A stretch of 64,000 bases of DNA from Anaerolineae bacterium (GCA_030425205.1 JAUIAP010000001.1:496001-560000); one strand, 5' to 3'; shown: positions 1-9,274, counted from the first letter of the stretch. Numbers and translations are program-made. The notes: generated by a model from the letters alone, not told the origin.

Positions 1-2704
1 GCGCATCAATATCTAGCTGGAGGCGCAGAGCGGTATGTAGGTAAGCGCGGGCGCGCTGGTGGTCGCCTTGAATACGATGGATTAGGCCAAGCACAGATAG
101 CGCACCCGACTCACCGGTGCGATTTTGCATCGCGCGATGCCGTTTGAGAGCCTCCTGCATCGTTGCCTGCGCCTCATCAAGTCGCCCCAGATGACGATAA
201 ATCATGCCAATATTGTGAATGGTGTTGACTTCACCCAATTCGTGCTCGATTGCGCTAAAAATTTCGCGTGCGATCTGATAATCGGAAAGAGCGGCATCAC
301 GCCTGCCCATTTGATTGTAAACGATGCCGCGATTGGCGTATAAGATAGCGATGCGCCGCTGATCACTGCGACGTTGTGCAATCGTCAACCCTTCGCCAAA
401 GTAGGCGAGCGCGGCGTCGTATTCGCCCAGCGAATGGGCGTTGTTGCCCAAGCCATTGAGCGCGTTCATGATGCGCTCTTCATCCCCGAGCGTGCGGCTA
501 GCGGCGACGATACGCTGCAAATAGGTTTGTGCGAGTTCGATCTCACCTTGCGTATGCAGGATGTCGCTGACGACTTGCAGCGCATCGATAATGAGGATGG
601 CATCGGCCGATTTTTCGATTGTAGCGAGCGCCGTTTCAGCGAGGGTGCGGCTGCGCGGGAGGAATCCCGATTTATTGGTGAACATCGCCTCAGATAGTTG
701 GACCTGAGCGGCGATGATGGGATATTGCGACGAATCGAGTTGCGCTAAAGTCTGCTCAAAGAAGGCCATTGCCTCACGTAGGCGCGTGCGCGTCTGATAA
801 AAGTCGTTGAGTTGCACAATCATCTTTTTGAGCAGCGGTGGCTCATGTAAAACACTCCAGCCCCATGCACGACGCACATTTTCAAAATCGGCCGATATGG
901 CGGAAATATCGGCCGATTTGAGCCAATCTGCAAAGAAGTGGGCGTGCGCTCGTTGCCATGGGGCGGCATCGGTCAGTTGCTCCGCTGCAAACTGCACGAG
1001 CAGTGGATGCCGCCAGTAACGTCCCGCATCGTCACGACGCAACAGCGACTTGTCGACCAGTCCAAGCAGCATTGGCAATGTCGCGCCCGCCACTTTTTGT
1101 GCCGCCTCGCGCGTAAAGCCACCGCGAAAAACTGACAACGTCGCGTATAGCTCGCGCTCGCGTGCCGTCAACATCTGCCAAGACCGCCCAAATACGGCGC
1201 GAATGCTGCGATGGCGGTCGGGTATATCGCGCATCGTCGTTTCTAGGAGGTCAAGACCGCGTTCGACCTCCCGAACGATCTCCTCCAGAGGCAGCACGCG
1301 AATCCAACTCGCGGCCAACTCCAACGCCAACGGCAATCCTTCCACGAGTTCACACAACTGGATAACCAAATCTGAATTGAGTTCAGCATCACTCTTCAAA
1401 CGGACGGCCCGATCGACAAACAACTGCGCCGCCGCGCCGCTTTGACGCTCTGATCTGTCAGGTTCACTATGCGAAAGTCCGTGCAATGTTAAGAGCGACT
1501 CCGCCCGCACATTTAACCGCTCCCGTGATGTGACGATAAGCTTAAGTTCGGCCGAAATCAGCCCGACAATAAATTCAACACAATCAGTTGCCAATAACTG
1601 CTCAAAATTGTCCAGAATCAGCAACATCTCTTTATCTTGCAAATAGCTTTTTAGCTGATCGGCGGGGTCAGCACTGCCCGAAAATGTAAAGCCAATCGTG
1701 TCGGCGAGAGCGGCTTGCAGACCGCTTCTATCGCTGACAGTAGCGAGTGAGACGAAGTGTGTGCCATCGCGGAAATCCGCTGCAAAATGGCGGGCGATTT
1801 CTAGGGCTAGACGGGATTTGCCGACACCCCCCTGACCGACAATCGTGATCAGGTGGTTGGTCGGGGTATTGATTTGGTTGGTCAGGGTGGTGAGTTCTTG
1901 GGATCGGCCGAAAAAGCGCGTGACGGTCGGTTGGATGTTGGTGGGGATCGGGTCAGCATGAATCTTACTCGGCACATCATTTTGCACCATTTCAAACAAC
2001 GCAACCGTCTCCTCCTCTGGCTCAACCTCCAACTCCTCCCACAACACCTGCCGACACGCCTCACACTGCGCCACTGCCGCCGCTTGTTGCCCATCGCGCC
2101 ACAGCAGGTCGATCAACTGTCGCTGCGCCTCTTCATTGAGCGCGTCATGTTGCACCAACTGGCGCGCATAGGTGATGGCGCGTCTCAACTGACCGCGTTC
2201 GACAAAATAGGCGGTCAATCGTTCCAACGCTGAAAAAAGTCGTTGGCGTAGGCGTTCCTGTTCCAGAACGACCCACCCTTCAAACTCTGGCGCATGACGC
2301 ACGCTAAACCCGATCAGGAAATCACCGTGATAGAGATCGACGGCGACGGCCAACTGTGCCGCTGTGCTGCGTGTCAACTCGCCGCGCATGCTAGTTGCGG
2401 ACACAAACGTTGCGACATCAAGTACAAAACCACGTTCATGATCAAGCCCAACGGTATGGCGTGTCGTTTGGAGGTAGTCGCCTAACTGTTTTCGTAGGCT
2501 GGTGAGCATGACGCTGAGATTGGCGAGGGCGCGACTTTGCGATGTGTCGCTCCACAGGAGGGTGGCGGCAACTTCGCGGGGAATCTCGGCATTTTGACAT
2601 GCTAGGTAAACAAACAACGCCTCTGCTTTGCGTGATGCAAAACCTGTGACACGCGCTCCGTCCAATTCAATTGTCAAGCCGCCAAATGTTTGAATCGTTA
2701 GCAT
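1..2704 (-). CDS. BTAD/NB-ARC/TPR transcriptional regulator (AfsR/SARP-like), 3' end outside window
   Basis: The frame is open from an ATG at 2704 to the left edge (about 901 codons), so the C-terminus is missing. The N-terminus (MLTIQTFGGLTIELDG) reads as the winged-helix DNA-binding domain of SARP regulators. Residues about 100-250 match a bacterial transcriptional activation domain (BTAD). An NB-ARC-type ATPase follows, with P-loop GQGGVGKSRLA near residue 295 and a Walker B-like LLILDNFEQLL. The remainder is TPR-like helical repeats (for example ALAYFGEGLTIAQ). Proteins of this kind are signal-responsive activators in which the ATPase and TPRs gate DNA binding; the signal and targets are unknown here. 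It is divergent from the small gene at 2912, a plausible target. Domain order is clear; regulon is not. Confidence 0.88.
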   Translation of the reverse strand, partial: MLTIQTFGGLTIELDGARVTGFASRKAEALFVYLACQNAEIPREVAATLLWSDTSQSRALANLSVMLTSLRKQLGDYLQTTRHTVGLDHERGFVLDVATFVSATSMRGELTRSTAAQLAVAVDLYHGDFLIGFSVRHAPEFEGWVVLEQERLRQRLFSALERLTAYFVERGQLRRAITYARQLVQHDALNEEAQRQLIDLLWRDGQQAAAVAQCEACRQVLWEELEVEPEEETVALFEMVQNDVPSKIHADPIPTNIQPTVTRFFGRSQELTTLTNQINTPTNHLITIVGQGGVGKSRLALEIARHFAADFRDGTHFVSLATVSDRSGLQAALADTIGFTFSGSADPADQLKSYLQDKEMLLILDNFEQLLATDCVEFIVGLISAELKLIVTSRERLNVRAESLLTLHGLSHSEPDRSERQSGAAAQLFVDRAVRLKSDAELNSDLVIQLCELVEGLPLALELAASWIRVLPLEEIVREVERGLDLLETTMRDIPDRHRSIRAVFGRSWQMLTARERELYATLSVFRGGFTREAAQKVAGATLPMLLGLVDKSLLRRDDAGRYWRHPLLVQFAAEQLTDAAPWQRAHAHFFADWLKSADISAISADFENVRRAWGWSVLHEPPLLKKMIVQLNDFYQTRTRLREAMAFFEQTLAQLDSSQYPIIAAQVQLSEAMFTNKSGFLPRSRTLAETALATIEKSADAILIIDALQVVSDILHTQGEIELAQTYLQRIVAASRTLGDEERIMNALNGLGNNAHSLGEYDAALAYFGEGLTIAQRRSDQRRIAILYANRGIVYNQMGRRDAALSDYQIAREIFSAIEHELGEVNTIHNIGMIYRHLGRLDEAQATMQEALKRHRAMQNRTGESGALSVLGLIHRIQGDHQRARAYLHTALRLQLDIDA

Positions 2705-2911
2705 GATCAGCTCCAACATAAAGACAAACAAAAGAGTTTCGCAAGGGTTGCTCCTTATTCTAAAGGGAACGATGAAGAGTAGCTAGTGCTGCGCTCACGA
2801 TCTATAGACGGACAGGCGTCTCAACGCAGCTTTTAGAAGCGGCTTCTTAATCTGATAACTGCTCGCTTTCGTCCGTCCATAAGTAGGGGGTCAGCCTACG
2901 AAGCGAGAAGA

Positions 2912-3118
2912 ATGATGTCACGACAGTACAGTGCATTTTTACTGCGTCTATGGCGCAATCAGGCCAGCCAACCATGGCGAGCCACGCTGCAAAATGCCGA
3001 GTCAGGCGAGCAGATGCATTTTGCAAATCTCACTCAGCTCGTCACCTATTTAGAACAGCACAATACGGCGGTTGACGACCTGCCTAGCGATATTGCCGAG
3101 TGGATCTTTTCAAACTAG
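2912..3118 (+). CDS. small conserved protein of unknown function (68 aa)
   Basis: The gene starts ATGATG at 2912, so the start could also be one codon later, with a purine-rich AGCGAGAAGA just upstream. The product is soluble, without signal peptide or Cys, and has a compact Trp-rich start (SAFLLRLWRNQASQPWRATL) followed by a segment reading FANLTQLVTYLEQ. From memory, short proteins with this 'LRLWR...PWRASL...F..L..L..FL' pattern occur beside large regulators in Chloroflexota, so I treat it as real. It is divergent from the BTAD regulator across about 200 bp containing the small palindrome ttagaagcggcttcttaa near 2835. A role as regulatory partner or target is a guess from position. Confidence 0.6.
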   Translation: MMSRQYSAFLLRLWRNQASQPWRATLQNAESGEQMHFANLTQLVTYLEQHNTAVDDLPSDIAEWIFSN

Positions 3119-3312
3119 AAAATTTTTTGATAGAGCCCAACACAAAGAGCGTGCCAACGGCCGTCACATTCCGCACAAGTAGGACTGTTTCAACCGATGA
3201 TTTTTCACTTATTGACATGTGTTGCGCTTTTGCTTATCGTAACATTATGGTTAGAACGGAACAGATTGCACCAATGGTTTGGTAACACAATCTGACTGAC
3301 AAGGAGAACGAC

Positions 3313-4167
3313 ATGAAACGTATTTTGAAGTGGATTGGCATCGTTTTAGGTGGTTTGATTGGATTACTTTTGGTGGTTGGGATTGGGTTGTTTGTAATCG
3401 GCCGAAATCGTCTCAACAACGCGCCAGAGGTCGCTGTTAAAGCAGTTTCATCGGCGGCTGGCGACCCCGTGCATGGCGAACGCATCGCGCGCGGCAAGGC
3501 GGCCTGCATTAGCTGTCATGGCGCAAATTTCGAGGGAGAACCGTTTATTGACGAGCCCCCAATTGGCTATGTTCCTGCACCCAATCTGACAGCAGGCGGC
3601 GTCGGGGCAGATTTCAGCGATGAAGATTGGGAACGCGCCATTCGGCATGGCGTGGGAGGAGATGGACGTACATTGGTCACAATGCCGTCTGCTCAATATG
3701 CACACATGACCGATGACGACCTCGCTGATTTGATCGCCTATCTCAAAACGTTGCCAACTGTCGCAAGCGCAGTCACAGAGCGCAACTTAATGGTCGGTGG
3801 CAATATCATCTTTGGCAATTTGGCGTGGAGCAGTTGGGCAGTCAACACGATCGATCATGCCAATGTGGGGGATGACGTGACGGTGGGGGTTTCGGCCGAA
3901 TATGGTGAATATCTCTCCTACATCGGGGCGTGCCGCGAATGTCATGGCGCAGATTTACTCGGCGCAGACGATCCCGATGCCCCACAAGGACCGACGCTGG
4001 CCGCCGCCGCAAACTGGAGCGAAGCCGACTTTATCACGGCGTTACGCACGGGCGTTACCCCAACTGGCACACAGCTTTCTGACGAAATGCCGTGGATCGA
4101 ATACAAAGAAGCGACAGATGATGAGTTGTCAGCGTTGTGGATGTATGTGGCGACGTTAGGGGAGTGA
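3313..4167 (+). CDS. membrane-anchored dihaem cytochrome c
   Basis: The 284-residue protein begins with an uncleaved-looking membrane anchor (residues 5-30) and carries two class I cytochrome c domains. The haem-binding motifs are CISCH (C65, C68, H69) and CRECH (C207, C210, H211). Likely Met axial ligands are in LVTMPSAQYAHM (near 124) and in SDEMPWIEY of the second domain. The repeated DDLADLIAYLKTLP and DDELSALWMYVATL helices are typical C-terminal helices of each domain. It should transfer electrons on the outer face of the membrane; the partner is not encoded nearby. AAGGAGAACGAC directly precedes the ATG, a good ribosome-binding site. It resembles the cytochrome subunits of alcohol or gluconate dehydrogenases but no such enzyme adjoins it. 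Confidence 0.88.
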   Translation: MKRILKWIGIVLGGLIGLLLVVGIGLFVIGRNRLNNAPEVAVKAVSSAAGDPVHGERIARGKAACISCHGANFEGEPFIDEPPIGYVPAPNLTAGGVGADFSDEDWERAIRHGVGGDGRTLVTMPSAQYAHMTDDDLADLIAYLKTLPTVASAVTERNLMVGGNIIFGNLAWSSWAVNTIDHANVGDDVTVGVSAEYGEYLSYIGACRECHGADLLGADDPDAPQGPTLAAAANWSEADFITALRTGVTPTGTQLSDEMPWIEYKEATDDELSALWMYVATLGE

Positions 4168-4220
4168 TAAGGCTTGAGGCTTTGGAGTAGCGTTAGTATC
4201 TTTAGGTTTTCGCCACCTTA

Positions 4221-4281
4221 GTGCGTGGTGCGTGGTGCGTGAACTGGATACGAATCACGCACCACGAATCACGCACTACGC
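4221..4281. repeat. heptamer-periodic palindromic repeat, family A, copy 1
   Basis: Three tandem GTGCGTG heptamers (4221-4241) are followed by a short loop containing CTGGATACG and then heptamers of the complementary type (GAATCAC, GCACCAC, GAATCAC, GCACTAC). The two arms can pair imperfectly into a hairpin. It lies between the convergent cytochrome and phosphorylase genes. The same 7-nt design recurs at 6393, 15045, 30473 and 35545. Confidence 0.75.
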
Positions 4282-4311
4282 TTGTATTGATGCGAAAACA
4301 ACAAACTCTTC

Positions 4312-5574
4312 TCAGTGATCAAAGATCGCGGATTGTAAGGCGTTTTCGGCCGATTCAATCTTGTCCAAAGCCTCTCCAAAAATAACCCCGATCTCCTCAC
4401 CTTCAGCCACCTCATCCCCAATCTTCACGCGCAGAATAAAACCCACTGCGTGATCAATCTTTTCCCCTTTCGCCTTGCGCCCGGCTCCCAACTCAACGGC
4501 GGCCATGCCAATTGCGCCCGTGTCAATCGACGTAATTTTGCCGCTTTTTGGCGCAATCAGTGGCCGCTCTATCGCCGCTTGCGGCAAACGTGCAGGGTCA
4601 TCAATTTGCGCCGTATCGCCCCCTTGCGCGGCGACCATCAGCTTAAATTTTGCCAGCGCATCACCAGATGCAATCGCCGCTTGTGCCAGCGTCTTCGCAC
4701 TATCCAGATCAGCGGCCGCACCCGCCACGACCAGCATATTGGCCGCGATCTCTAAACAGTGCAGCCAAAAGTCGGCTGGTTCCTGGCTCCCATTGAGAAC
4801 GGTAATCGCTTCTTTTAACTCAAGCGCGTTGCCGATGGCGTGCCCGAGTGGTTGATTCATATCGCTCAAAATAGCGACCGTTGTGCGCCCCGCGTCTGTG
4901 CCGATGGCAACCATCGTGTCTGCCAGTTCTTGCGCCGCGTCACGGGTTTTCATAAATGCGCCGCTCCCATATTTGACATCAAGCACGATGCCATCAGCCC
5001 CACCGGCCAGTTTCTTGCTCATGATGGAAGCGGCAATCAGTGGGATGCTGCCAACGGTAGCCGTGACATCACGCAAGCTGTAGAGGATGCCGTCTGCTGG
5101 GGCGAGATCGGCCGATTGTCCCGCCAAAACAATCCCGATCTCTCGCAACTGTTTCTTGAACTGCGCCATCGTCAGCTCAGGCGACCAGCCTGAAATAGAT
5201 TCCATCTTGTCGAGTGTGCCGCCCGTAATCCCTAACCCGCGACCACTCATTTTACCAACCGGCACACCGCACGCCGCCACCATTGGCTGCACAACCAGCG
5301 TCGTTTTATCCCCGACGCCCCCCGACGAATGTTTGTCGATCACAAAATCAGCCACATCGTGCAGATCTAGCGTGTCGCCAGATTGGGCCATCGCCAATGT
5401 GAAGTCGACCGTCTCGCGTCTGTTGAGGCCCCGCAAATAGATCGCCATCAACATGGCCGCTGTCTGATAGTCGGCAATACGTCCATCGACAAGACCGCGC
5501 ACAAAGAATTCGATCTGTTCGGCCGAAAGTTCACCACCGTCGCGTTTGTGTTCAATCAAAGTAACTGGGTTCAT
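4312..5574 (-). CDS. pdp: pyrimidine-nucleoside / thymidine phosphorylase
   Basis: This 420-residue protein catalyses phosphorolysis of thymidine and other pyrimidine nucleosides to base and (deoxy)ribose 1-phosphate in nucleoside salvage. The family is recognised by KHSSGGVGDK (residues 81-90), MSGRGLGITGGTLDKMES (109-126) and the C-terminal PYNP-type domain (about 340-420). Length matches the bacterial enzymes (about 430). It lies 33 bp downstream of the DtxR/MntR-like regulator on the same strand and is probably co-transcribed with it, an unexpected pairing. Whether it prefers thymidine or accepts uridine cannot be told from the sequence. Confidence 0.93.
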   Translation of the reverse strand: MNPVTLIEHKRDGGELSAEQIEFFVRGLVDGRIADYQTAAMLMAIYLRGLNRRETVDFTLAMAQSGDTLDLHDVADFVIDKHSSGGVGDKTTLVVQPMVAACGVPVGKMSGRGLGITGGTLDKMESISGWSPELTMAQFKKQLREIGIVLAGQSADLAPADGILYSLRDVTATVGSIPLIAASIMSKKLAGGADGIVLDVKYGSGAFMKTRDAAQELADTMVAIGTDAGRTTVAILSDMNQPLGHAIGNALELKEAITVLNGSQEPADFWLHCLEIAANMLVVAGAAADLDSAKTLAQAAIASGDALAKFKLMVAAQGGDTAQIDDPARLPQAAIERPLIAPKSGKITSIDTGAIGMAAVELGAGRKAKGEKIDHAVGFILRVKIGDEVAEGEEIGVIFGEALDKIESAENALQSAIFDH

Positions 5575-5607
5575 AAGGATACAATGTCGCAGGTCATTTC
5601 CGTCGGC

Positions 5608-6315
5608 TCAACTTCTACTAACCAAGATGGCGGTTGCAACCTGGAAGCCAATCGTTTGGGTTGTGCCGTCAATGCAGAGGGTAAGATGTCCGTCGAATGG
5701 GGCTTTTTCAATGATTTCGATTTCCGTATTGAGCGTGATGCCGAGTTCGGTCAGATGTTTGAGGAGTGCGCGATCCTCATCATAGAGAATGCGCGTGATA
5801 ACAGCAGGTGTCTTGAGGGGCAGGGTTGTGAGATTTCGGCCGATGCTCACCGGAACCGTCAGCTCCTTTGTCGGAATTGGCGCACCGTGTGGATCAAACT
5901 GGGGATTGCCTAACGCCGCTGCAATCCGCTCTTCTAGCTTTTCACTGATGACATGCTCCAAGATGTCTGCCTCTTCGTGTACCTCATCCCATGTAAAACC
6001 CAACGCTTCGATTAAGTATGCTTCAATTAGGCGATGATGACGCAAAACTTCCAACGCGATGCGCTTGCCTTCTTCTGTTAATGTCACACCGCGATGCTTT
6101 TCATAATGCACCAAGTTAAGTTTGGCAAGCCGTCGAATCATCCCCGTTGCCGATGCAGGACGCACCTCACGTGCCTCAGCCAAACGGGACGTGCTGACGG
6201 GGGTTTCCAAGATCGCTAAGCTATAAATCGTTTTGAGATAATCTTCAATCGCTTGATGGTTTAACCCACCGCGCTGTGTCGAGGAACCTGCGGCTAAATC
6301 ACGAATTTCGGGCAT
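5608..6315 (-). CDS. mntR: DtxR/MntR-family metal-dependent repressor
   Basis: The protein has an N-terminal winged helix, a dimerisation domain (HHRLIEAYLIEALGF; HEEADILEHVIS) and a C-terminal FeoA/SH3-like domain, as in DtxR. Metal ligands look manganese-type: D25 in IEDYLKTIY aligns with MntR Asp8 rather than DtxR Met10, and Asp in HEEADILEH occupies the position that is Cys in DtxR/IdeR and Glu in MntR. So Mn(II) sensing is likelier than Fe(II), as an inference. I chose the ATG at 6315 because a TACAAT box sits 6 nt before it; an upstream start at 6354 would lie across that promoter. No metal transporter is adjacent; the next gene downstream is pdp. Confidence 0.85.
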   Translation of the reverse strand: MPEIRDLAAGSSTQRGGLNHQAIEDYLKTIYSLAILETPVSTSRLAEAREVRPASATGMIRRLAKLNLVHYEKHRGVTLTEEGKRIALEVLRHHRLIEAYLIEALGFTWDEVHEEADILEHVISEKLEERIAAALGNPQFDPHGAPIPTKELTVPVSIGRNLTTLPLKTPAVITRILYDEDRALLKHLTELGITLNTEIEIIEKAPFDGHLTLCIDGTTQTIGFQVATAILVSRS

Positions 6316-6321
6316 AGCGAC

Positions 6322-6327
6322 ATTGTA
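6322..6327 (-). promoter_or_regulatory. -10 box of mntR-like gene (leaderless)
   Basis: On the minus strand TACAAT stands 6 nt before the ATG at 6315, so transcription would begin at or next to the start codon. No clear -35 hexamer is visible at the usual distance. Confidence 0.55.
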
Positions 6328-6392
6328 GCAGAAATCAATTTGCCTCCCTAGCATCTCGTGAGAACGCTGTAACTCGAGTGAGGGGTTTGGTG

Positions 6393-6430
6393 ATATTGCG
6401 TATTAACCTCTGAACGCGCACCACGCAATA
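6393..6430. repeat. heptamer-periodic palindromic repeat, family A, copy 3 (short)
   Basis: ATATTGCGTATTAACC is followed by a loop and then CGCACCACGCAATA, a reduced version of the family A hairpin, placed between the divergent mntR-like and nusA genes. Confidence 0.6.
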
Positions 6431-6533
6431 GGTGTTCCCAGCCTGTTACATTCCTGAAGACCTAGACCTAAATTTGATCGCGTCTCTTGTTATAACTGTG
6501 CGTGTTACCCTAGCAAACGCAATTTCCCCATGC

Positions 6534-6539
6534 TATAAT
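6534..6539 (+). promoter_or_regulatory. -10 box of nusA operon promoter
   Basis: The segment tgcTATAATG is a consensus extended -10 element. A convincing -35 is not seen at 17 bp. A start near 6546 gives a leader of about 190 nt before nusA. The rest of the 420-bp gap between the two divergent genes (6316-6738) holds the family A repeat, the terminator at 6565 and nothing else I can identify. Confidence 0.6.
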
Positions 6540-6564
6540 GTAGAGACACTGAATACTTTAGAGT

Positions 6565-6590
6565 AAAAAGTGGGTTTCGCCCCACTTTTT
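6565..6590 (+). terminator. intrinsic terminator in the nusA 5' leader (candidate attenuator)
   Basis: A perfect 10-bp stem (AAAAAGTGGG, 6565-6574, with CCCACTTTTT, 6581-6590; loop TTTCGC) ends in a T-run. The upstream gene is transcribed the other way, so this terminator cannot serve it on this strand. It sits about 20 nt downstream of the predicted nusA start site and would stop a roughly 50-nt transcript unless read through. Confidence 0.75.
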
Positions 6591-6738
6591 TGTTTGTCTA
6601 CAACAGGAACCAACTTCTTTACAGTTAGATAGACGCGTAAAATTCCCACTAGCTTGGGAATCTAGCATCCTCTCATCAACACGAGGGAGCAACGCGATTT
6701 TAACTATAAAACACAGTTCGTTCCCCACATAAATCGCT

Positions 6739-8742
6739 ATGAAAAATCAATTCTTGTTAGCATTCAACGAGATTTGCAAAGAAAAAAATCTGCCAGCAGA
6801 AATTGTCATTGAGGCATTACAAACTGCACTCGTTTCCGCGTTTCGGCGGGATAATGGAGTGAGCAATTCGCAGGAAGTCGAGGCTGAACTCGACCCACGC
6901 ACGGGTGATGTGCGAATTTTGGCACAGAAAGAGGTAACGGAAGACATTTTTGACGACCGGACCGAAATTGTGCTGGAAGAGGCGAGGCAATACAACCCAG
7001 AGGCGGAGTTAGGTGATCTGGTGATGGCCGATGCGACACCGGCTAATTTCGGCCGAATTGCCGCACAAACCGCCAAACAGGTCATTCTGCAACGTGTACG
7101 TGAAGCTGAACGCGACCATCTCTTCGACGAGTTTTCTGGTCGTGAAGGCGAAATCGTCAACGGTACGGTACAAAGCACCAGCGGTGGCAACATTACCATC
7201 GGCTTGGGACGCACCGAGGCCGTCTTGCCACGTGGCCAACAGGTTCCCCGCGAACGCTATAAGGCGCATGACAAAATCCGCGTCTACATTTTAGAAGTTC
7301 GCCGCACCAGTCGTGGCCCACAAATTTTTGTCAGCCGCAGCCATCGCAATCTATTGCGCCGTCTGCTTGAACTCGAAGTCCCCGAAATCTACAACGGACA
7401 AGTTGATATTAAGAGCATTGCCCGCGAAGCTGGCGCACGCTCAAAAGTGGCTGTGCAAGCGATGCAGCCCGGCGTTGACCCTGTTGGGGCGTGTGTCGGT
7501 ATGCGTGGTGTGCGTATCCAAAGCATCGTTCGTGAGTTAAACGACGAAAAGATCGACGTCATTGAGTGGGATGATGACCCCACAAACTTTATCGCCAAGG
7601 CACTCAGCCCCGCCCGCGTCTCGCAGGTTTTCCTCGATGACGATCCGATCAACGGACGCACGGCGACGGTCATTGTGCCAGACGATCAGCTCTCGCTTGC
7701 CATCGGCCGCGAAGGGCAAAACGCCCGTCTCGCCGCCAAGTTAACCGGTTGGCGCATCGACATTAAGAGCCTGACCGAAGCAGGACGCGACAGTCTTGGG
7801 ATGCTCGACAACCCAATGGCAGACCCCGCCATCCTGCGTGACAAAACGCTACAAGCGTTGGTGCAAGATGTGATTGCGAAGAAAGAGGCAGGACGACCGA
7901 TTACGGCCGAAGATTATGGCTACATCAATCGTCTCGTTGTCGGTGTTGAAGGTAAAATCATCTCAAGCCGTGCTTCAAATCACGACGCATTCCGCCGCGA
8001 GCGCGAGGCAGTCCGCAAACGGGTTCCATCTCCCTTCTGGGAAATGGAGCTGGAAGAGCTCGACCTATTGATGAGTGTTCATACCGTTCTGGCCGAGAAT
8101 GGCTTCGAGACGGTTGGTGATGTCACCTATCAATTTGAACTTGATCCAGAAGTGTTCCTCAAGCTCCCCAACTTTGCGGAAGAAGGGTTGCAAAATATCT
8201 CAGATCGCATCGACGCATTGACAGCGGTAACAGATGTGCCTGAGGAAGAGGAAGATGAGGAAGAAGAGGCGACATCTGTTCTCGACAGCATCATGGATGA
8301 GGAAGAGCCAGACACGCTCGACTTTGGTGATGATTTCGACCTCGATATGGGTGAGTTGGCTGGCGTTGTTGCGGCAAGCCAAACGGCAGAACCGCTGGAA
8401 CAACTTGAGTATGAGCCAGATCCGCTCTTTGAAATTGATGAGTCACTCCTTGTACCTGACAAAAAGGCTGAGGCCGAGGAAGATGTTTCAGTTCTCGACG
8501 ATTTGAGCCAATCACTCGTTGATATCGTTGAGGAAACACGTAGCACAGACGATGACAAACCGACTGTGCGCGTGCGCCGCATCCGTCGTGAAAACGAAAA
8601 GGATGAGGAAGAAGCCGACGATGGGACAAACAAGGCTCGCAGTCTTGTCTTTGACGAACGAGCTGGTCGCGTGATCAGCAAGCGCAAACGGAAGCGCAGT
8701 CGTCAAAAGCAAGAGTGGAGCGATGAAGAAGACGATTTCTAA
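6739..8742 (+). CDS. nusA: transcription termination/antitermination factor NusA, long acidic-tailed form
   Basis: NusA binds RNA polymerase and nascent RNA, controlling pausing, termination and antitermination. Seen in order are the N-terminal polymerase-binding domain (1-130), the S1 domain ([18 protein letters not shown], about 135-200) and two KH domains ([37 protein letters not shown]). The protein is 667 residues, well above the common 350-500. The extra part is a helical region (about 375-490, ending in [17 protein letters not shown], helix-hairpin-helix-like) and a very acidic tail (about 490-640) that ends in a basic patch ([12 protein letters not shown]). The usual upstream gene rimP is absent. 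The stop codon overlaps the ylxR ATG by one base. A terminator in its leader suggests autoregulation. Confidence 0.95.
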   Translation: MKNQFLLAFNEICKEKNLPAEIVIEALQTALVSAFRRDNGVSNSQEVEAELDPRTGDVRILAQKEVTEDIFDDRTEIVLEEARQYNPEAELGDLVMADATPANFGRIAAQTAKQVILQRVREAERDHLFDEFSGREGEIVNGTVQSTSGGNITIGLGRTEAVLPRGQQVPRERYKAHDKIRVYILEVRRTSRGPQIFVSRSHRNLLRRLLELEVPEIYNGQVDIKSIAREAGARSKVAVQAMQPGVDPVGACVGMRGVRIQSIVRELNDEKIDVIEWDDDPTNFIAKALSPARVSQVFLDDDPINGRTATVIVPDDQLSLAIGREGQNARLAAKLTGWRIDIKSLTEAGRDSLGMLDNPMADPAILRDKTLQALVQDVIAKKEAGRPITAEDYGYINRLVVGVEGKIISSRASNHDAFRREREAVRKRVPSPFWEMELEELDLLMSVHTVLAENGFETVGDVTYQFELDPEVFLKLPNFAEEGLQNISDRIDALTAVTDVPEEEEDEEEEATSVLDSIMDEEEPDTLDFGDDFDLDMGELAGVVAASQTAEPLEQLEYEPDPLFEIDESLLVPDKKAEAEEDVSVLDDLSQSLVDIVEETRSTDDDKPTVRVRRIRRENEKDEEEADDGTNKARSLVFDERAGRVISKRKRKRSRQKQEWSDEEDDF

Positions 8743-9044
8743 TGGGCAAAATGCAACCACGCAAACAAAAACATGTGCCGCAACGCACTTGCATCGTTTG
8801 CCGCAGAAAAACGGATAAGCGACAACTCATTCGTATCGTCCGCACAACGGACGGAGTCGTGGTTGACCCAACAGGAAAACAAAATGGACGTGGTGCGTAT
8901 TTATGTGATAATCCGACATGTTGGGAACAATCCCTTGAGCGCAACATGTTAGATAAAGTGTTAAAAACCGAATTAAATGCGACAGAGAAGGCAGCGATTC
9001 TCGCTGCTAAACCTGTTGTTTCGGCCGAACAAGATCATGGGTAA
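8742..9044 (+). CDS. ylxR: YlxR/RnpM family RNA-binding protein
   Basis: The 100-residue protein carries the YlxR signature: QRTCIVCRRKTDKRQLIRIV with a CxxC pair, then GRGAYLCDNPTCWE. Members bind RNA, and the Bacillus protein modulates RNase P; it nearly always sits between nusA and infB, as here. The ATG overlaps the nusA stop (TAATG), implying translational coupling. The neighbouring L7Ae-like gene (ylxQ) often found here is missing. Confidence 0.93.
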   Translation: MGKMQPRKQKHVPQRTCIVCRRKTDKRQLIRIVRTTDGVVVDPTGKQNGRGAYLCDNPTCWEQSLERNMLDKVLKTELNATEKAAILAAKPVVSAEQDHG

Positions 9045-9070
9045 GTCCACTAGCTTACCCACGTAATCCT

Positions 9071-9095
9071 CCACACGACGAGATACGTCGTGTGG
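9071..9095 (+). other. perfect hairpin between ylxR and infB
   Basis: CCACACGACG (9071-9080) pairs perfectly with CGTCGTGTGG (9086-9095) around a 5-nt loop. It is not followed by a T-run, so it is better read as a processing or pausing structure than a terminator. A second small hairpin (GGGTAAG/CTTACCC) overlaps the ylxR stop. Confidence 0.5.
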
Positions 9096-9183
9096 GCTTG
9101 TTCGGCATGAAGAAAATGTGCTGAAATGAGCAACACGGCGTGCTTGTCGGAATCCCCGCCTCGCAGCCGCAAGTTGAATATCT

Positions 9184-9262
9184 ATCAGTGAACAGCAATC
9201 AGTTTGCAGTGAACAGTTATTATCTGATCACTGCAAACTGTTCGCTGCTGACTGCTTACTGA
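9184..9262. repeat. heptamer-periodic palindromic repeat, family C, copy 1
   Basis: Five heptamers beginning CAG (CAGTGAA, CAGCAAT, CAGTTTG, CAGTGAA, CAGTTAT) are followed by a short loop and then CTG heptamers (CTGATCA, CTGCAAA, CTGTTCG, CTGCTGA, CTGCTTA). The arms are partly complementary. The element ends 13 bp before infB, so it would lie in the infB leader. Confidence 0.75.
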
Positions 9263-9274
9263 ACGACGAAAAAT

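Noticed and set aside
2..2700. Several plus-strand frames of 60-130 codons in the first 2.7 kb
   Set aside because: All are antisense to the continuous BTAD/NB-ARC/TPR frame, which has clear domain motifs.
8130..8690. Long serine-rich frame on the minus strand opposite nusA
   Set aside because: It is the antisense reading of the acidic GAA/GAT/GAG-rich nusA tail and has no start signal or recognisable domain.
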